NCBI GenBank assembly: GCA_024655965.1
Contig: JANLFL010000004.1
Location: 70,084 to 134,083 of the forward strand
Length of the DNA: 64,000 nucleotides
Direction of reading: 5' to 3'
Origin: Caldisericota bacterium
GTDB lineage: Bacteria > Caldisericota > JANLFM01
A model generated the notes under the pieces. The model worked only from the letters and a program-made list of their open reading frames with translations, was not told where the DNA came from and searched no databases. Below are positions 1 to 8,774 of this stretch, in pieces. A program made the translations under genes and the position numbers. How positions within the stretch are numbered: position 1 is the first letter of the stretch; every line of letters begins with the position of its first letter.

Positions 1-1163
1 GCAAACAAGGGGAAAAAGTACTTCCCTGCCCTTCGCCCCACAACCTCCTGGATCAAGATGCCCATTTCCTCGTTAAAATCCAAAAGCCCCCTTTCCCTTC
101 GGTATTCGATGGGGTCAGGACTGAAAACGCTTGCATAAACCTCCTCAATGGCGTCGATCAAGGCTTCCAGCCTTTCCTGCTTGGTCCCTTTATTGGCCAA
201 AAAGAGGCTTTTGTACTTGCCTGCAAAGGCCGATCCAAGGGTATCTTCAAGTAAACTTGAAGAACGTACAACTAGGGGCCGATCCCCGAAGTCCTCCAGA
301 ACTAAATTCAACCCCGCAACAATCTCCGGGGGCATTGCGGAATTCTTGAAGATTTGCTCGAGGTAAGGGAATTCCTGCCTGATCTCACTCGGGTCCCGAT
401 ATTTAATGGTGGGGAGCTCTTCCAAAGCGTTAAAGTGCAGGAAATCGATTATCCCATCGGAGGTCAAAAACCAGGTTTTGGGAACGGAAAGGTTCCTTAA
501 GGAAATGTTATCCTTTTTGGAAGCCATTAAAATCTGCTGAGCACGGAAGAGCCCAGCCGCCTTCCCTCCCAGCTTCCCGTTTCCCTTCCCTGGACCAATA
601 GTATGAGAGAGGATTTGATAAAAATCCGGGATAGAACAGTACTTCTTGGTGACATTGATGTATTCCAGGTCATCGGAAAAGAATCTTCGGATTAAAGCGA
701 CCCTTATTCCAATGTTCTCTTCCGGGGTAAGGGAGTTCATTCCATCAGGCATGCGAGAGAATTTATCCAGAGCGTTTTTTATCTCCTCCAAGGGGATGTC
801 CCTCTTTTCCGCAGCCATGGTCAGGAAACGAGTCTGTTCGTTTTTGAGCCATTTTTCAACCAGTTTGGTAATGGTCTCCGGAGGAAGTTTCTCCGCAGCA
901 ACCTTGAAGACTCCATCGATAAATCTCTCGAGGTATTCAGGGCTCAATCTGGGTAAGGGCTCGTTTTCGCTCCGGAGAAGTGCGCCTTGCTCCTGCGAAG
1001 AAGTGATGCTCAATTGCTGCATCAAATCTTTAACTTCAAGGATGTTGCATTTAAAAAGGTAGTTCATCATCCTTCGCCCGATCCTTTCCAGAAGCGAAGG
1101 ATTAGAAGCCCTCAGGAGATCGATGAAGACCTGCCATTCAGGTTTAGGAGTTTGGGAATTCAT
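1..1163 (-). CDS. PEP/pyruvate-binding domain protein, 3' part beyond left edge
   Basis: The reverse strand is open from an ATG at 1163 to the left edge, about 387 codons, so the gene is cut by the window. The start overlaps the stop of the upstream paralogue as ATGA, so the two are translationally coupled. A glycine-rich GGKAAGLF motif near residues 199-206 and a VRSSSLLED segment near 294-303 are the nucleotide/pyruvate-binding signature of the N-terminal domain of PEP synthase and pyruvate phosphate dikinase. The last visible residues (LIQEVVG) continue this domain. Whether the phosphohistidine and PEP-binding barrel domains follow cannot be seen. The protein begins with about 190 residues lacking a domain I recognise. 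It is probably a relative of the 980-residue neighbour; the reaction is unknown. Confidence 0.75.
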   Translation of the reverse strand, partial: MNSQTPKPEWQVFIDLLRASNPSLLERIGRRMMNYLFKCNILEVKDLMQQLSITSSQEQGALLRSENEPLPRLSPEYLERFIDGVFKVAAEKLPPETITKLVEKWLKNEQTRFLTMAAEKRDIPLEEIKNALDKFSRMPDGMNSLTPEENIGIRVALIRRFFSDDLEYINVTKKYCSIPDFYQILSHTIGPGKGNGKLGGKAAGLFRAQQILMASKKDNISLRNLSVPKTWFLTSDGIIDFLHFNALEELPTIKYRDPSEIRQEFPYLEQIFKNSAMPPEIVAGLNLVLEDFGDRPLVVRSSSLLEDTLGSAFAGKYKSLFLANKGTKQERLEALIDAIEEVYASVFSPDPIEYRRERGLLDFNEEMGILIQEVVGRRAGKYFFPLF

Positions 1164-4102
1164 TCCATTCCTTCCGGTTTAAATATTACCCCCCAGCACT
1201 TTCTTCCGTCCATCTTGATTAAAAGGGGATGGTCAAACCGATAATGCTTCAGATATTTGGTCTCCTTCATTGATGAGGCCCTATCCAGGAATTGGAAGTC
1301 CATCCAGGATTCCTCCTTCTTTAAAGACACTGTGAAATAACCAATTTTCAAGGCGGACAGGTTATGGAAAAAATGAGACCCCTGGGAGGGCTCGACCTCA
1401 ATCCCGGAAAAAGGAGTCTCCACGATGGTTTTCACCCCGCTAATTTCCTCCCACCGGACAGGAATTCCCAGCCATGGATCAGCTGACCCCCACCTCCCCG
1501 GCCCAATAAGAACATAGGGCTTCCCCTCCCCTTCCAGCTCTCGGTTGATAATCCCGACCTCCCGGGCAATCTGGGGGGTCAAGGAAGGGTCAAAATTTTC
1601 CCTTTTCACCAAAACTAAATCCTTGATATCGTCCAGGATGCCGTTCCCCAGGACTTTTCGGGAAAAGCAGAGAACCCTCGAGGAGTTCAGGTTTTCGGGG
1701 TCGATCTCCACCATTTCCCCCCGCCCCATCATGGGCCTCAGCTGGAGAAATCCTAAATAGAGGGAAGTGGTTCCATCCCCGGTAATCTTGCAAGCGAACT
1801 CCATTTCCACGGGAGAGCCAAGGGAATCCTCGGCGAGTTGGAGAAGGGAGACGAGTGTTTCCGCAAAGGGGAAAATGGTCCCGGAAAGGATCAAGGGAAA
1901 ATTAAGAACCCTGGGCCCTTTACCTGAAACTCCCGGGGAAAGGCGGTCCTCTCCGGGGGAGTAAGTTGAGGCAAGGAATTTCAAAACCCCATCCTTCTCT
2001 GCTTCATCCAAACCGAGTTTCAGAAGATACTGGTCCTCTTCGGTGAAGGGTTTACTGACCATTGGATTGAGGTCAATCGCGTAAAAGGTCCTCTGTGATC
2101 GGGAGAGCAAATCCTCTATGCTGTTGTATGCGGGAGGAGTTTTGGGATAGCGGGGAACAAAGGAATAAGAAGCTTCCCCCTCGACAACGGTTTTCCCTAA
2201 CCCCAAAGCGATATTTACAATCCCATCTTCCGGCTTGGACCCCCCAAAGGGGTAATAATTGAATGATTTCGCCACGCCGGAAAAATCCGGGTAAAAGCGC
2301 TTATCCCTCTTTTCCCCGACAACTTCCTGGATAATCACCGCCATTTTTTCCTCCTGTATTTGGTTGTTCGTGGACTTCAAGTAAGTTTTTGCATTCTGAA
2401 AAAAGGTGGAAGCATAGACCAGTTTGATAGCGTTCACCAGGCTCAAAAAGCGGTAATCCAGCTCCGGAAAACTGTTGGGGATCATTTTTGTATAATAAAT
2501 CCCGGCAAAGGGGTGATAAAGGGCATCCTCCAGGAGGCTCGAGGAACGGATGGCGAGCGGGGTTTTAACCTCGCGAATGAAGTTTCTCAAGTCCCCGAGT
2601 ACTGTGGGAGGAAGGGAGGAGTTCAGGAAGGCTGTTGCCAGGCGAATATCGGAACTTTCCTCGTAAGCCAGGGGGATCAACTTGTTTGATTCCAGGAACT
2701 CCTCAAAAATATCGGTCCCTAAGACAAGGGTCCGAGGAATTTCAATCTTTACCTGGGGAAATTTGGAAAAATCGAAATTTGAGGCCAGGACCTTATCAAA
2801 GAAAACCAATCCCCTGGCTTTCCCCCCCAGGGACCCTCCGCCCATCCGGCAAAAATGCCACTGGTCGACTTTAAATCTCCTCGAATAGGGGACCACTTTC
2901 CCGATTTGCTTTTCCATCCTCTGAGAGTTCAGGAGGTGGGATAGTTTCCTCCGAAATTCATCCGGGGTTTGAACTTCTTGAAATGAAGGACCCTCGAGGG
3001 ATGAAGCAACGGAAAATTCAGCCCGAGCGAGGAACCACCTCTTAAGGTCTCCTCCCTTGAAGGAGGCATAAAGGGAATCGGAAGGTAAACTGTCCACAAT
3101 GTACAAAAGAGTTTCCACTGAGGGGATCCTGTGGAGCATCCTTTCCCCATTTTCTTTTAACACGAGTTCCCCGAAACCGAACCTTTCGGAGAGGGCTTTT
3201 TTGAGGTCAATCTCCAAGCGGGGAGAGTTCTTCAAAATCAAATCAACCCCCAGCCCGGCAGCCCAATCTGAAACGGAACTTTCCGAAGATTGAAGGATGA
3301 TGGGAAGGTTCGGGTCAACCGAGCGGATGTATTTCACTAATTCCCATCCGGCTGATTGATCATCTTTTTCTTTAAAAGGGAAACTTCCGTCGGTAATCAC
3401 CCCCAGAAAATGCCCCTGGAACTTCCGGAAGAGGTCAATAGCCTCATCAAAGGTGGTGGCGAGGTGGACTCTTGGCCTTGCCCTTTGTTTGATCATCCTT
3501 TCCTCAAAGGGAAGTTTCTCCTCCAACTGCCGGGAGGTTAGTTCCCAGAGCATGCGGTAAAGAAGGTTAATATACGAGGAATAGAAATCGGGAGAGTCTT
3601 CAACCAGGAGCACGTTGGGAATTCCGGCAATCATTGCATCATGCTCCCCGTTGATCATATCCTCCATTAATTGAACGATGCTGACCACAAGGCGGCCATC
3701 ACCTTGCCAAAGGAAAACCTGATCGAAAGGCCCTTTCCCTCTGTTCTTGAGATAGGAAAAAACCTCTTGGGAATTGAATCCCAGGGCGACAATTGGGGAC
3801 CGGGGATTGATTTTCCTGAATTCCCGAGAGGATTTTAAAGTTTCCTCGTCAAAGGACCGGAGGGCAAGTATGGCCATATCGAAGTCAGAGGCAGGGATTT
3901 CCCCGGCTTCCTCAAGTGAGTGAGCGTGGATTATTTTGGGGATGTATCCCAAATCTCGTTGTTTGTAGGCCTCATTAAATAAGTCAGAAAGCCTCCCGTC
4001 CTCCTCAAGGACAAAGAAATCGTAAGGGGTAGCAATTAGAAGCAGCCCCTTAACCTGGAAGGGCATTAACTTCCGGAATTGCGAATAATAAAAGCTTCCC
4101 AA
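1160..4102 (-). CDS. Two receiver-like domains fused to a PEP/pyruvate-binding domain (PEP synthase-like)
   Basis: This 980-residue protein has an N-terminal part resembling response-regulator receivers. A first, degenerate unit spans about 14-150. A second, about 160-310, has LLVEDSPD and VITDGSFP, which place aspartates where the acidic pocket and phosphoacceptor usually lie. Then comes a PEP-synthase/PPDK N-terminal ATP-grasp-like domain with GGKARGLVFF near 425-436 and IRSSSLLEDALYHPFAG near 515-531. The C-terminal part has a conserved-looking VLIGPGRWGSADPWLG segment. I see no swivelling phosphohistidine domain and no PEP-binding TIM barrel, so it is not a standard PEP synthase. The listed start is TTG at 4102; an ATG at 4066 (MPFQVKG) is also possible. 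It lies 77 bases downstream of glutamate dehydrogenase and overlaps the next paralogue by ATGA. Catalytic role is unproven; signal-controlled binding or phosphorylation of pyruvate is only a guess. Confidence 0.8.
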   Translation of the reverse strand: MGSFYYSQFRKLMPFQVKGLLLIATPYDFFVLEEDGRLSDLFNEAYKQRDLGYIPKIIHAHSLEEAGEIPASDFDMAILALRSFDEETLKSSREFRKINPRSPIVALGFNSQEVFSYLKNRGKGPFDQVFLWQGDGRLVVSIVQLMEDMINGEHDAMIAGIPNVLLVEDSPDFYSSYINLLYRMLWELTSRQLEEKLPFEERMIKQRARPRVHLATTFDEAIDLFRKFQGHFLGVITDGSFPFKEKDDQSAGWELVKYIRSVDPNLPIILQSSESSVSDWAAGLGVDLILKNSPRLEIDLKKALSERFGFGELVLKENGERMLHRIPSVETLLYIVDSLPSDSLYASFKGGDLKRWFLARAEFSVASSLEGPSFQEVQTPDEFRRKLSHLLNSQRMEKQIGKVVPYSRRFKVDQWHFCRMGGGSLGGKARGLVFFDKVLASNFDFSKFPQVKIEIPRTLVLGTDIFEEFLESNKLIPLAYEESSDIRLATAFLNSSLPPTVLGDLRNFIREVKTPLAIRSSSLLEDALYHPFAGIYYTKMIPNSFPELDYRFLSLVNAIKLVYASTFFQNAKTYLKSTNNQIQEEKMAVIIQEVVGEKRDKRFYPDFSGVAKSFNYYPFGGSKPEDGIVNIALGLGKTVVEGEASYSFVPRYPKTPPAYNSIEDLLSRSQRTFYAIDLNPMVSKPFTEEDQYLLKLGLDEAEKDGVLKFLASTYSPGEDRLSPGVSGKGPRVLNFPLILSGTIFPFAETLVSLLQLAEDSLGSPVEMEFACKITGDGTTSLYLGFLQLRPMMGRGEMVEIDPENLNSSRVLCFSRKVLGNGILDDIKDLVLVKRENFDPSLTPQIAREVGIINRELEGEGKPYVLIGPGRWGSADPWLGIPVRWEEISGVKTIVETPFSGIEVEPSQGSHFFHNLSALKIGYFTVSLKKEESWMDFQFLDRASSMKETKYLKHYRFDHPLLIKMDGRKCWGVIFKPEGME

Positions 4103-4179
4103 AATGAGGGAATTTCCTCACTCATTCCTGAAAATTGACCCTTCCACCTTCATGATCCTTCTTTTGGGGGCAGTTTATA

Positions 4180-5466
4180 TTAAATCCATCCCCGCCATTT
4201 GCAGGCTTCCACGACTCGTTGAATGGCAATCACGTAAGCTGCATCTCGCATATAAAGCTTGCGCTCTCGCGCTAAAGCTGAAACCTGGAGATATGCCTCG
4301 GTCATTTTGGTATCGAGCTTTGAGAGAACCTCGTCCTTGGTCCAGAAATAGTTCATGTTGCATTGAACCTGCTCAAAATAACTGCAAGTCACCCCCCCGG
4401 CATTTGCAAGGAAGTCAGGGATTACAAAAATTCCACGTTCCTGGAGGATAAGGTCTGCATCTGGCGTAGTCGGGCCATTTGCTCCTTCAACTACGATCTT
4501 TACCCGGGGGGAAATTCTTGAGGCATTTTCCCCGGTGATCTGGTGTTCCAGGGCTGCGGGGACGAGAATATCCACGTCCTGCTCGATCCAGGCATCCCCG
4601 GGAAGAACCTCGTATCCAAGCTTTCTTGCTTCATCCTTGTCGATCTCCCCGAAGCGGTTGGTGATTTTTAACAATTCTTGAAGATCAATCCCATCCTCCT
4701 TGAGGTAGGTGAAGGCTTTTTGCTCCTCCTGATCCCAGCAGGAAACACAGAGGGGCACACCTCCATACTGGGAATATAGTTCCACTGCGTGGCGGGAAAC
4801 GTTTCCAAAACCCTGAAACGCTGCCTTGGTCTTGCGGATATCGATGCCCATTTCGGATAAGGCTTCCCTCAAAACATAAACCACCCCGTATCCCGTGGCT
4901 TCGGTCCGCCCAAGGGATCCACCCATTCCCTGGGGTTTTCCGGTAATTACCCCTGGAAAGCGACCATTGTGGATTTTTTCGAATTCGTCCATCATCCAAA
5001 CCATATGCTGGCCGGAAGTCATCACATCGGGAGCGGGGACATCAAGATAGGGTCCAATATTGTAGGCCACTTGACGAACCCAACCGCGGCAAAGGTTTTC
5101 CTGTTCCCTTTCGGAGAGGTTATGAGGGTCGCAGACTACCCCCCCTTTACCACCGCCCAAAGGAATATCCACAACCGAACATTTCCAAGTCATCCACATG
5201 GCAAGGGCTTTAACCGTATCAATTGTTTCCTGAGGGTGAAACCTCACTCCTCCCTTGGCAGGTCCTCTTGCGTCGTTGTGCTGGACCCGGAACCCTTGAA
5301 AGACCTTGACGGAGCCATCGTCCATTCGCACGGGAATCAAGAAATGGTACTCACGAAGGGGGTTCCTTAATAGGTCTCGAGTAGCCTGATCAAGGCCCAG
5401 GTAATCGGCAACTTTATCGAATTGCTCCTGGGCAATCTTAAAAGCGTTAAATGATTTGTCCGGCAT
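4180..5466 (-). CDS. gdhA: Glutamate dehydrogenase
   Basis: The 428-residue cytosolic enzyme interconverts glutamate and 2-oxoglutarate plus ammonia with NAD(P). The substrate-binding block has ARGPAKGGVRFHP (lysine 71) and PLGGGKGGV (lysine 107), and the Rossmann domain has QGFGNVSRHA at 218-227. The C-terminal EGANGPTTPDAD and PDFLANAGGV segments are typical of the hexameric Glu/Leu/Phe/Val dehydrogenase family, and the length is normal. The start is an ATG with AAGGAG just upstream. It has its own sigma70-like promoter and a hairpin-plus-T-tract in the leader. Downstream are two PEP/pyruvate-binding proteins on the same strand. In an amino-acid fermenter it would regenerate 2-oxoglutarate for transaminases. 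I cannot tell NAD from NADP use by eye. Confidence 0.95.
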   Translation of the reverse strand: MPDKSFNAFKIAQEQFDKVADYLGLDQATRDLLRNPLREYHFLIPVRMDDGSVKVFQGFRVQHNDARGPAKGGVRFHPQETIDTVKALAMWMTWKCSVVDIPLGGGKGGVVCDPHNLSEREQENLCRGWVRQVAYNIGPYLDVPAPDVMTSGQHMVWMMDEFEKIHNGRFPGVITGKPQGMGGSLGRTEATGYGVVYVLREALSEMGIDIRKTKAAFQGFGNVSRHAVELYSQYGGVPLCVSCWDQEEQKAFTYLKEDGIDLQELLKITNRFGEIDKDEARKLGYEVLPGDAWIEQDVDILVPAALEHQITGENASRISPRVKIVVEGANGPTTPDADLILQERGIFVIPDFLANAGGVTCSYFEQVQCNMNYFWTKDEVLSKLDTKMTEAYLQVSALARERKLYMRDAAYVIAIQRVVEACKWRGWI

Positions 5467-5489
5467 TTCCAGCTCCTTAAGAGGTTGAT

Positions 5490-5515
5490 AAAAAAATTAA
5501 TCGGCTTGTGCCGAT
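5490..5515 (-). terminator. Attenuator-like hairpin in the gdh leader
   Basis: On the minus strand a 6-bp perfect stem ATCGGC/GCCGAT with loop ACAA is followed by TAA and seven T residues. It lies about 10 bases after the predicted transcription start and before the gdh ribosome site, so it could terminate or pause transcription in the leader. The stem is short, so full termination is uncertain. Confidence 0.5.
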
Positions 5516-5531
5516 AACTTTTCCGGGGAAA

Positions 5532-5560
5532 AATTTAGTCCTTTTCCTGGGTTTTGTCAA
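5532..5560 (-). promoter_or_regulatory. Sigma70-type promoter of gdh
   Basis: Minus strand: a perfect -35 TTGACA (5560-5555), a 17-base spacer and a -10 TAAATT (5537-5532). Predicted start of transcription is near 5525, giving a leader of about 58 bases to the gdh ATG. It is among the best promoter matches in the window. Confidence 0.8.
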
Positions 5561-5677
5561 GCAAGAAAAACCCTTCAAATTTGATTAAAAAAGCTTTGTA
5601 AGGAATTTAAATTAAATTTTTCCGCAATCTAAAATTTATTGAGGGCTGAAGAATAGAAATTTCCGGAAAAAACAAAT

Positions 5678-5753
5678 TGGTGGGCGGACCAGGGTTTGAA
5701 CCTGGGACCTCCTGCTTGTAAGGCAGGCGCTCTGACCGCTGAGCTATCCGCCC
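5678..5753 (-). tRNA. tRNA-Val (anticodon UAC)
   Basis: The reverse complement folds as a complete cloverleaf. The acceptor stem is GGGCGGA/TCCGCCC, the anticodon stem is CCTGC/GCAGG around loop CTTACAA (anticodon TAC), and there is a GGTTCAAACC T-arm. Discriminator A is followed by an encoded CCA (5680-5678). It reads GUA valine codons, and GUN by wobble. Confidence 0.97.
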
Positions 5754-5838
5754 GAAAAAGGGTAAGGCAGAAACTCCTTTTCCGATTTTGCTCCCTTCGG
5801 GGGCAAAACAACTAAAAAACCTGCCCCGGAACATTTAC

Positions 5839-5867
5839 ATTATATGATTTTCCCCGAAAGATGTACG
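5839..5867 (-). promoter_or_regulatory. Probable promoter of tRNA-Val
   Basis: A consensus -10 TATAAT (5844-5839, minus strand) lies 17 bases from a weak -35 CGTACA (5867-5862). The predicted start is about 80 bases upstream of the tRNA 5' end. Between them is a strong hairpin at 5786-5808 (TTTTGC...GCAAAA, loop at TTCG) of unknown role. Confidence 0.5.
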
Positions 5868-6170
5868 GTGATTTGAGGAAATTTCTCCAAACTTCAAGGG
5901 TTTTCAGGTTGGCTTTCCCTCCCTTCAATTTTAGACAGGCGAGATAACAGTTCAGAAAATTAAGAAAACCAAAGAAGTACTTCCTCAATTTTCCGGTTCC
6001 CTTTTCTTTCCCTTTTACCCCATTGTTTTGGGATTTACCGATTTTCATCCAAGGAGGAAATTTTTCTGTAAGCTCCTGCGGGGATCTTGTTCCAGGTGAT
6101 GATGGTTCAAAATTCAAGGGAAATGATCTCCTATGAATCTAGCCTGTTCAGAAAGGGGACCGGGGGATTT
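5868..6170. other. About 300 bases without a convincing gene
   Basis: This lies between the tRNA-Val promoter and the end of ispE. The minus strand has an open frame of about 100 codons across it (TTG start near 6117). Its composition is lysine- and phenylalanine-rich without recognisable motifs, and it runs through the tRNA promoter, so I do not call it. I see no clear terminator for the long upstream directon that ends with ispE. Confidence 0.5.
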
Positions 6171-7031
6171 TTACCTCAAAGGAGGGGTGCCCCAGGCATG
6201 CCTTGCCCAGAATCCGTGAGACTGGAAAAAATTGGTGGCCTTTTCCGCTTGCTTGGAATCCGGGAAAAGCCCAAACACCGCAGAACCGCTTCCGGAAACC
6301 ACCGCTCCCAAGGCTCCAGCCTGGAGCAAAAGATCCCGAATGGTCCAGACTTCAGGGACAAACCTTCCTGCCACAGCCTCCAGATCGTTCCTCAAGGAAC
6401 GACCAAGAAGACCAAGGTCTCGCTCCCGGAGGGCCTTTAAAACCTGGAGGGTGTTCTTTTCCAGAGATTTTCCCGGGGTAAGATTTTCATAAACAAAAGC
6501 GGTGGAGAGACTTTTGGAGGGCATGACCACGGTCAAATGAAAGGTAAGGTTGAAGGGGAGCGGATATACCTTCTCCCCCCTTCCCTTTACAAGGGCAGTT
6601 CCTTGCACAAGGAAAAATGGCACGTCCGACCCAAGGATTTCCCCGAGGTTTTCGAGTTCCTTGAAAGTAAGGGGGCTTCCGTAAGCCCGATTGAGAAGGA
6701 GCAGCACCGCAGCTGCATCGGAGCTTCCTCCCCCCAATCCCGACCCGGGAGGGATATTCTTTTTTAATTTGATCGAAGCCCCCCCTTCGATAGCGGTGGC
6801 TTCGAAAAAATTCTTGGCGGCTTTAAAAGCCAAGTTTTCCTCAAGAGAAACATCCAAAGGAGGCTCTACGAGAAGTTTGATGTTTTCAGGGGTTGGTTCA
6901 ATGGTGATCTCATCGAAAATATTAATCGTCTGCATGACGGATTCGATCTCATGATAACCGTCATTCCTTTTAAAGAGGACAAAAAGGCAGAGGTTCACTT
7001 TGGAAGGGGCAAGGGCTTTAAAGTTTGGCAT
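6171..7031 (-). CDS. ispE: 4-diphosphocytidyl-2-C-methyl-D-erythritol kinase
   Basis: This 286-residue GHMP kinase phosphorylates CDP-methylerythritol in the MEP isoprenoid pathway. The substrate-side lysine lies in APSKVNLCL (Lys11) with DGYHEI after it. The ATP loop PPGSGLGGGSSDAAA covers 94-108, and the catalytic aspartate is in LGSDVPFF (Asp136). A GSGSAVFGLF glycine-rich stretch closes the C-terminal half. The length is normal. It overlaps the end of rsmA by 14 bases and is the last gene of the long minus-strand directon. The same directon carries dxs and ispA, so three steps of isoprenoid synthesis are transcribed in one direction here. Confidence 0.97.
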   Translation of the reverse strand: MPNFKALAPSKVNLCLFVLFKRNDGYHEIESVMQTINIFDEITIEPTPENIKLLVEPPLDVSLEENLAFKAAKNFFEATAIEGGASIKLKKNIPPGSGLGGGSSDAAAVLLLLNRAYGSPLTFKELENLGEILGSDVPFFLVQGTALVKGRGEKVYPLPFNLTFHLTVVMPSKSLSTAFVYENLTPGKSLEKNTLQVLKALRERDLGLLGRSLRNDLEAVAGRFVPEVWTIRDLLLQAGALGAVVSGSGSAVFGLFPDSKQAEKATNFFQSHGFWARHAWGTPPLR

Positions 7032-7884
7032 CTTGCTTCCGGGAAGTCAGGATATTCGCCAATTTGGAGAATTCCTCAAGGGAAAGGGTCTCGCTTCTTC
7101 TTTTAAATGAAAAACCGACCTGGGATTGAAGCTCCTCGAGCTCAAACCGGGAGAGCGAGGGAAAAATCCGAAGGAGATTATTTGAGAGGGTCTTCCTTCT
7201 CTCCTGAAAAGTCCCTCTAATAAGTCCCAAGAGGAATCCCTCATCTATGACGGGGAAATCCGGTTCCAATTTCCTCTCCAAGAAAATAAAGGCGGAGTCA
7301 ACTTTGGGAACCGGGAAGAAACACTTCCTTGAAACCCTGGGACCTTTTTTTATCCTTGCCTTAAAACGGGCAAAAAGGGTTAAAGAGGAGTATTCTTTCT
7401 CCCCGGGAGGAGCGAGCAGCCTTCGGGAAACCTCCTCCTGCAAAAGCAGGACCCCCCTTTCCCATTTCTTTTCCCTAAGGAGCATCTTTTCAAGAAGGGG
7501 TCCGGTGATGTTATAAGGAATATTTCCAAATATGGAGTATGGTTCTCCATTGAAAAGGGCATCCCAGGAAAGGGACAGGGCATCCTTAATTTGAAAATCG
7601 AAGCCCGGGAATTCCTCTTTTAGTTGATTCAAGACGGGAATGAACCTATGGTCTACTTCTAGGGCGATCACCCTTGGCCCTTCCTTCAAAATTCGCCTGG
7701 TGACATTCCCAACCCCAGCTCCAATCTCAAGGATCGACTTTTGAGGGGAAAGTTCCAAAAACTCGAAAGGGGCCTTCAAAACGGAAAGTTCCTGCAAAAA
7801 TGATTGACCGAAAAATTTCAAGGGTTTTATGCCTAAGCCCTGAAGGATTTTCTTAGCGCTTGGTTCGTTCAGTCGAGGATCCAA
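7018..7884 (-). CDS. rsmA: 16S rRNA (adenine1518/1519-N6) dimethyltransferase
   Basis: The 288-residue KsgA-family enzyme dimethylates two adjacent adenines in the 3' hairpin of 16S rRNA during small-subunit assembly. The SAM-binding motif I is ILEIGAGVGNVTRRIL (51-66), followed by an acidic ALEVDHRF. The catalytic motif IV NIPYN sits at 121-125. The start has FGQSFL instead of the usual GQNFL. It overlaps the 3D-domain gene upstream by 16 bases and ispE downstream by 14. The order yabE-like, rsmA, ispE matches Bacillus, but the rnmV gene normally next to rsmA is absent. Confidence 0.96.
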   Translation of the reverse strand: MDPRLNEPSAKKILQGLGIKPLKFFGQSFLQELSVLKAPFEFLELSPQKSILEIGAGVGNVTRRILKEGPRVIALEVDHRFIPVLNQLKEEFPGFDFQIKDALSLSWDALFNGEPYSIFGNIPYNITGPLLEKMLLREKKWERGVLLLQEEVSRRLLAPPGEKEYSSLTLFARFKARIKKGPRVSRKCFFPVPKVDSAFIFLERKLEPDFPVIDEGFLLGLIRGTFQERRKTLSNNLLRIFPSLSRFELEELQSQVGFSFKRRSETLSLEEFSKLANILTSRKQDAKL

Positions 7885-8738
7885 ACTTTTACCATCCGAC
7901 GACCAAAGCGTCTGGTCTCCTCGGCGGTGTAGAAAAATAGGTCGATCCGGTTCCCTTTTATTGCCCCTCCGGTGTCCCCGGCGATTGCGTAACCGTAACC
8001 TTCAATATAAAGGGGGGTGTAATAGGGAATTACCGTGGGATCCACAGCCACAATTCCGTAGGAGGAGGTTAAGCCAATGGAGGTCCTCCAGGGATTCCCG
8101 TCCGTTTCGCTTACCAGAGGGCAGTAAGCGGTGGCTTCCATGACCAGAAAATCGTCGCTATTTGGAGGGGGGTATGAGAGGGAAACGGCAACCGTGTCCT
8201 CAGGGGACCCGAAAAGGATACCCACGGCCTCGATCTGCCCAAGCGGCTCCTGGACAACCTTTTCTTCCACTTTCTCCCTTTCCACAACCTGGCCGTCCTC
8301 CACCTTTTCCCGGAAATATATTTCCTTGATTCCAGGAAGTCCCGGTTGAAGGACCTCTCTCTTTCCGAAGGGAAGGTAAGAAGCAGGAACGAAAGTCTTG
8401 GAAAAAGGAATTTCCACCCTTTCCACGGTTACTTTTTCTTCAATCTTTTTCAAAACCACCGTGGTGTCTTCCTCTATGGGGGTGGTCGGCGAAAGACTCA
8501 AAAAGTCCGAGGGAGAGAGCCCCACTTTTCCCTCCAGGGCCTTCCTCAGGGAAATCCCTTTGGGGACTTCAAAGGAAAGAACCTTGTTGTGCATTTTCAC
8601 CGTGAGGGAAGTTTTGGGATAATTCCCGGATTCCACCTCCGGGCCTTTTTCCCAGTAGGACTGAAGGGAAAGAAGGTAGAAGGCTAAAAGGAAACCGACA
8701 ATTCCCACTTTAAGAAATTTTTTCCCCAGGTCTCTCAT
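7869..8738 (-). CDS. G5 and 3D domain cell-wall protein (YabE-like)
   Basis: This 289-residue exported protein has a single hydrophobic segment at about 11-27, acting as signal or anchor. A DUF348-like unit follows at about 45-95, then a G5 domain at about 95-170 with the repeated Glu/Val/Lys-rich pattern. A C-terminal 3D domain starts at MEATAYCPL and contains the three aspartates that name it (VAVDPTVIP, AGDTGGAIKG, RIDLFF). 3D domains form a small double-psi barrel related to lytic transglycosylases, so the likely role is peptidoglycan turnover at the cell surface. YabE and resuscitation-promoting-factor-like proteins share this layout. Its place beside rsmA is conserved in Gram-positives. 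Confidence 0.88.
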   Translation of the reverse strand: MRDLGKKFLKVGIVGFLLAFYLLSLQSYWEKGPEVESGNYPKTSLTVKMHNKVLSFEVPKGISLRKALEGKVGLSPSDFLSLSPTTPIEEDTTVVLKKIEEKVTVERVEIPFSKTFVPASYLPFGKREVLQPGLPGIKEIYFREKVEDGQVVEREKVEEKVVQEPLGQIEAVGILFGSPEDTVAVSLSYPPPNSDDFLVMEATAYCPLVSETDGNPWRTSIGLTSSYGIVAVDPTVIPYYTPLYIEGYGYAIAGDTGGAIKGNRIDLFFYTAEETRRFGRRMVKVWILD

Positions 8739-8774
8739 TGGCGAAAAAATATTACCCCATTTCCGGGAAGGCTG

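Noticed and set aside
5786-5808. Strong TTTTGC/GCAAAA hairpin upstream of tRNA-Val considered as a terminator
   Set aside because: The T residues are on the 5' side of the stem on both strands, so it does not have the terminator layout; left as an unexplained leader hairpin.
5812-6117. Open frame of 101 codons on the minus strand between tRNA-Val and ispE
   Set aside because: No recognisable motif, odd composition, a TTG start without ribosome site, and it contains the likely tRNA-Val promoter.
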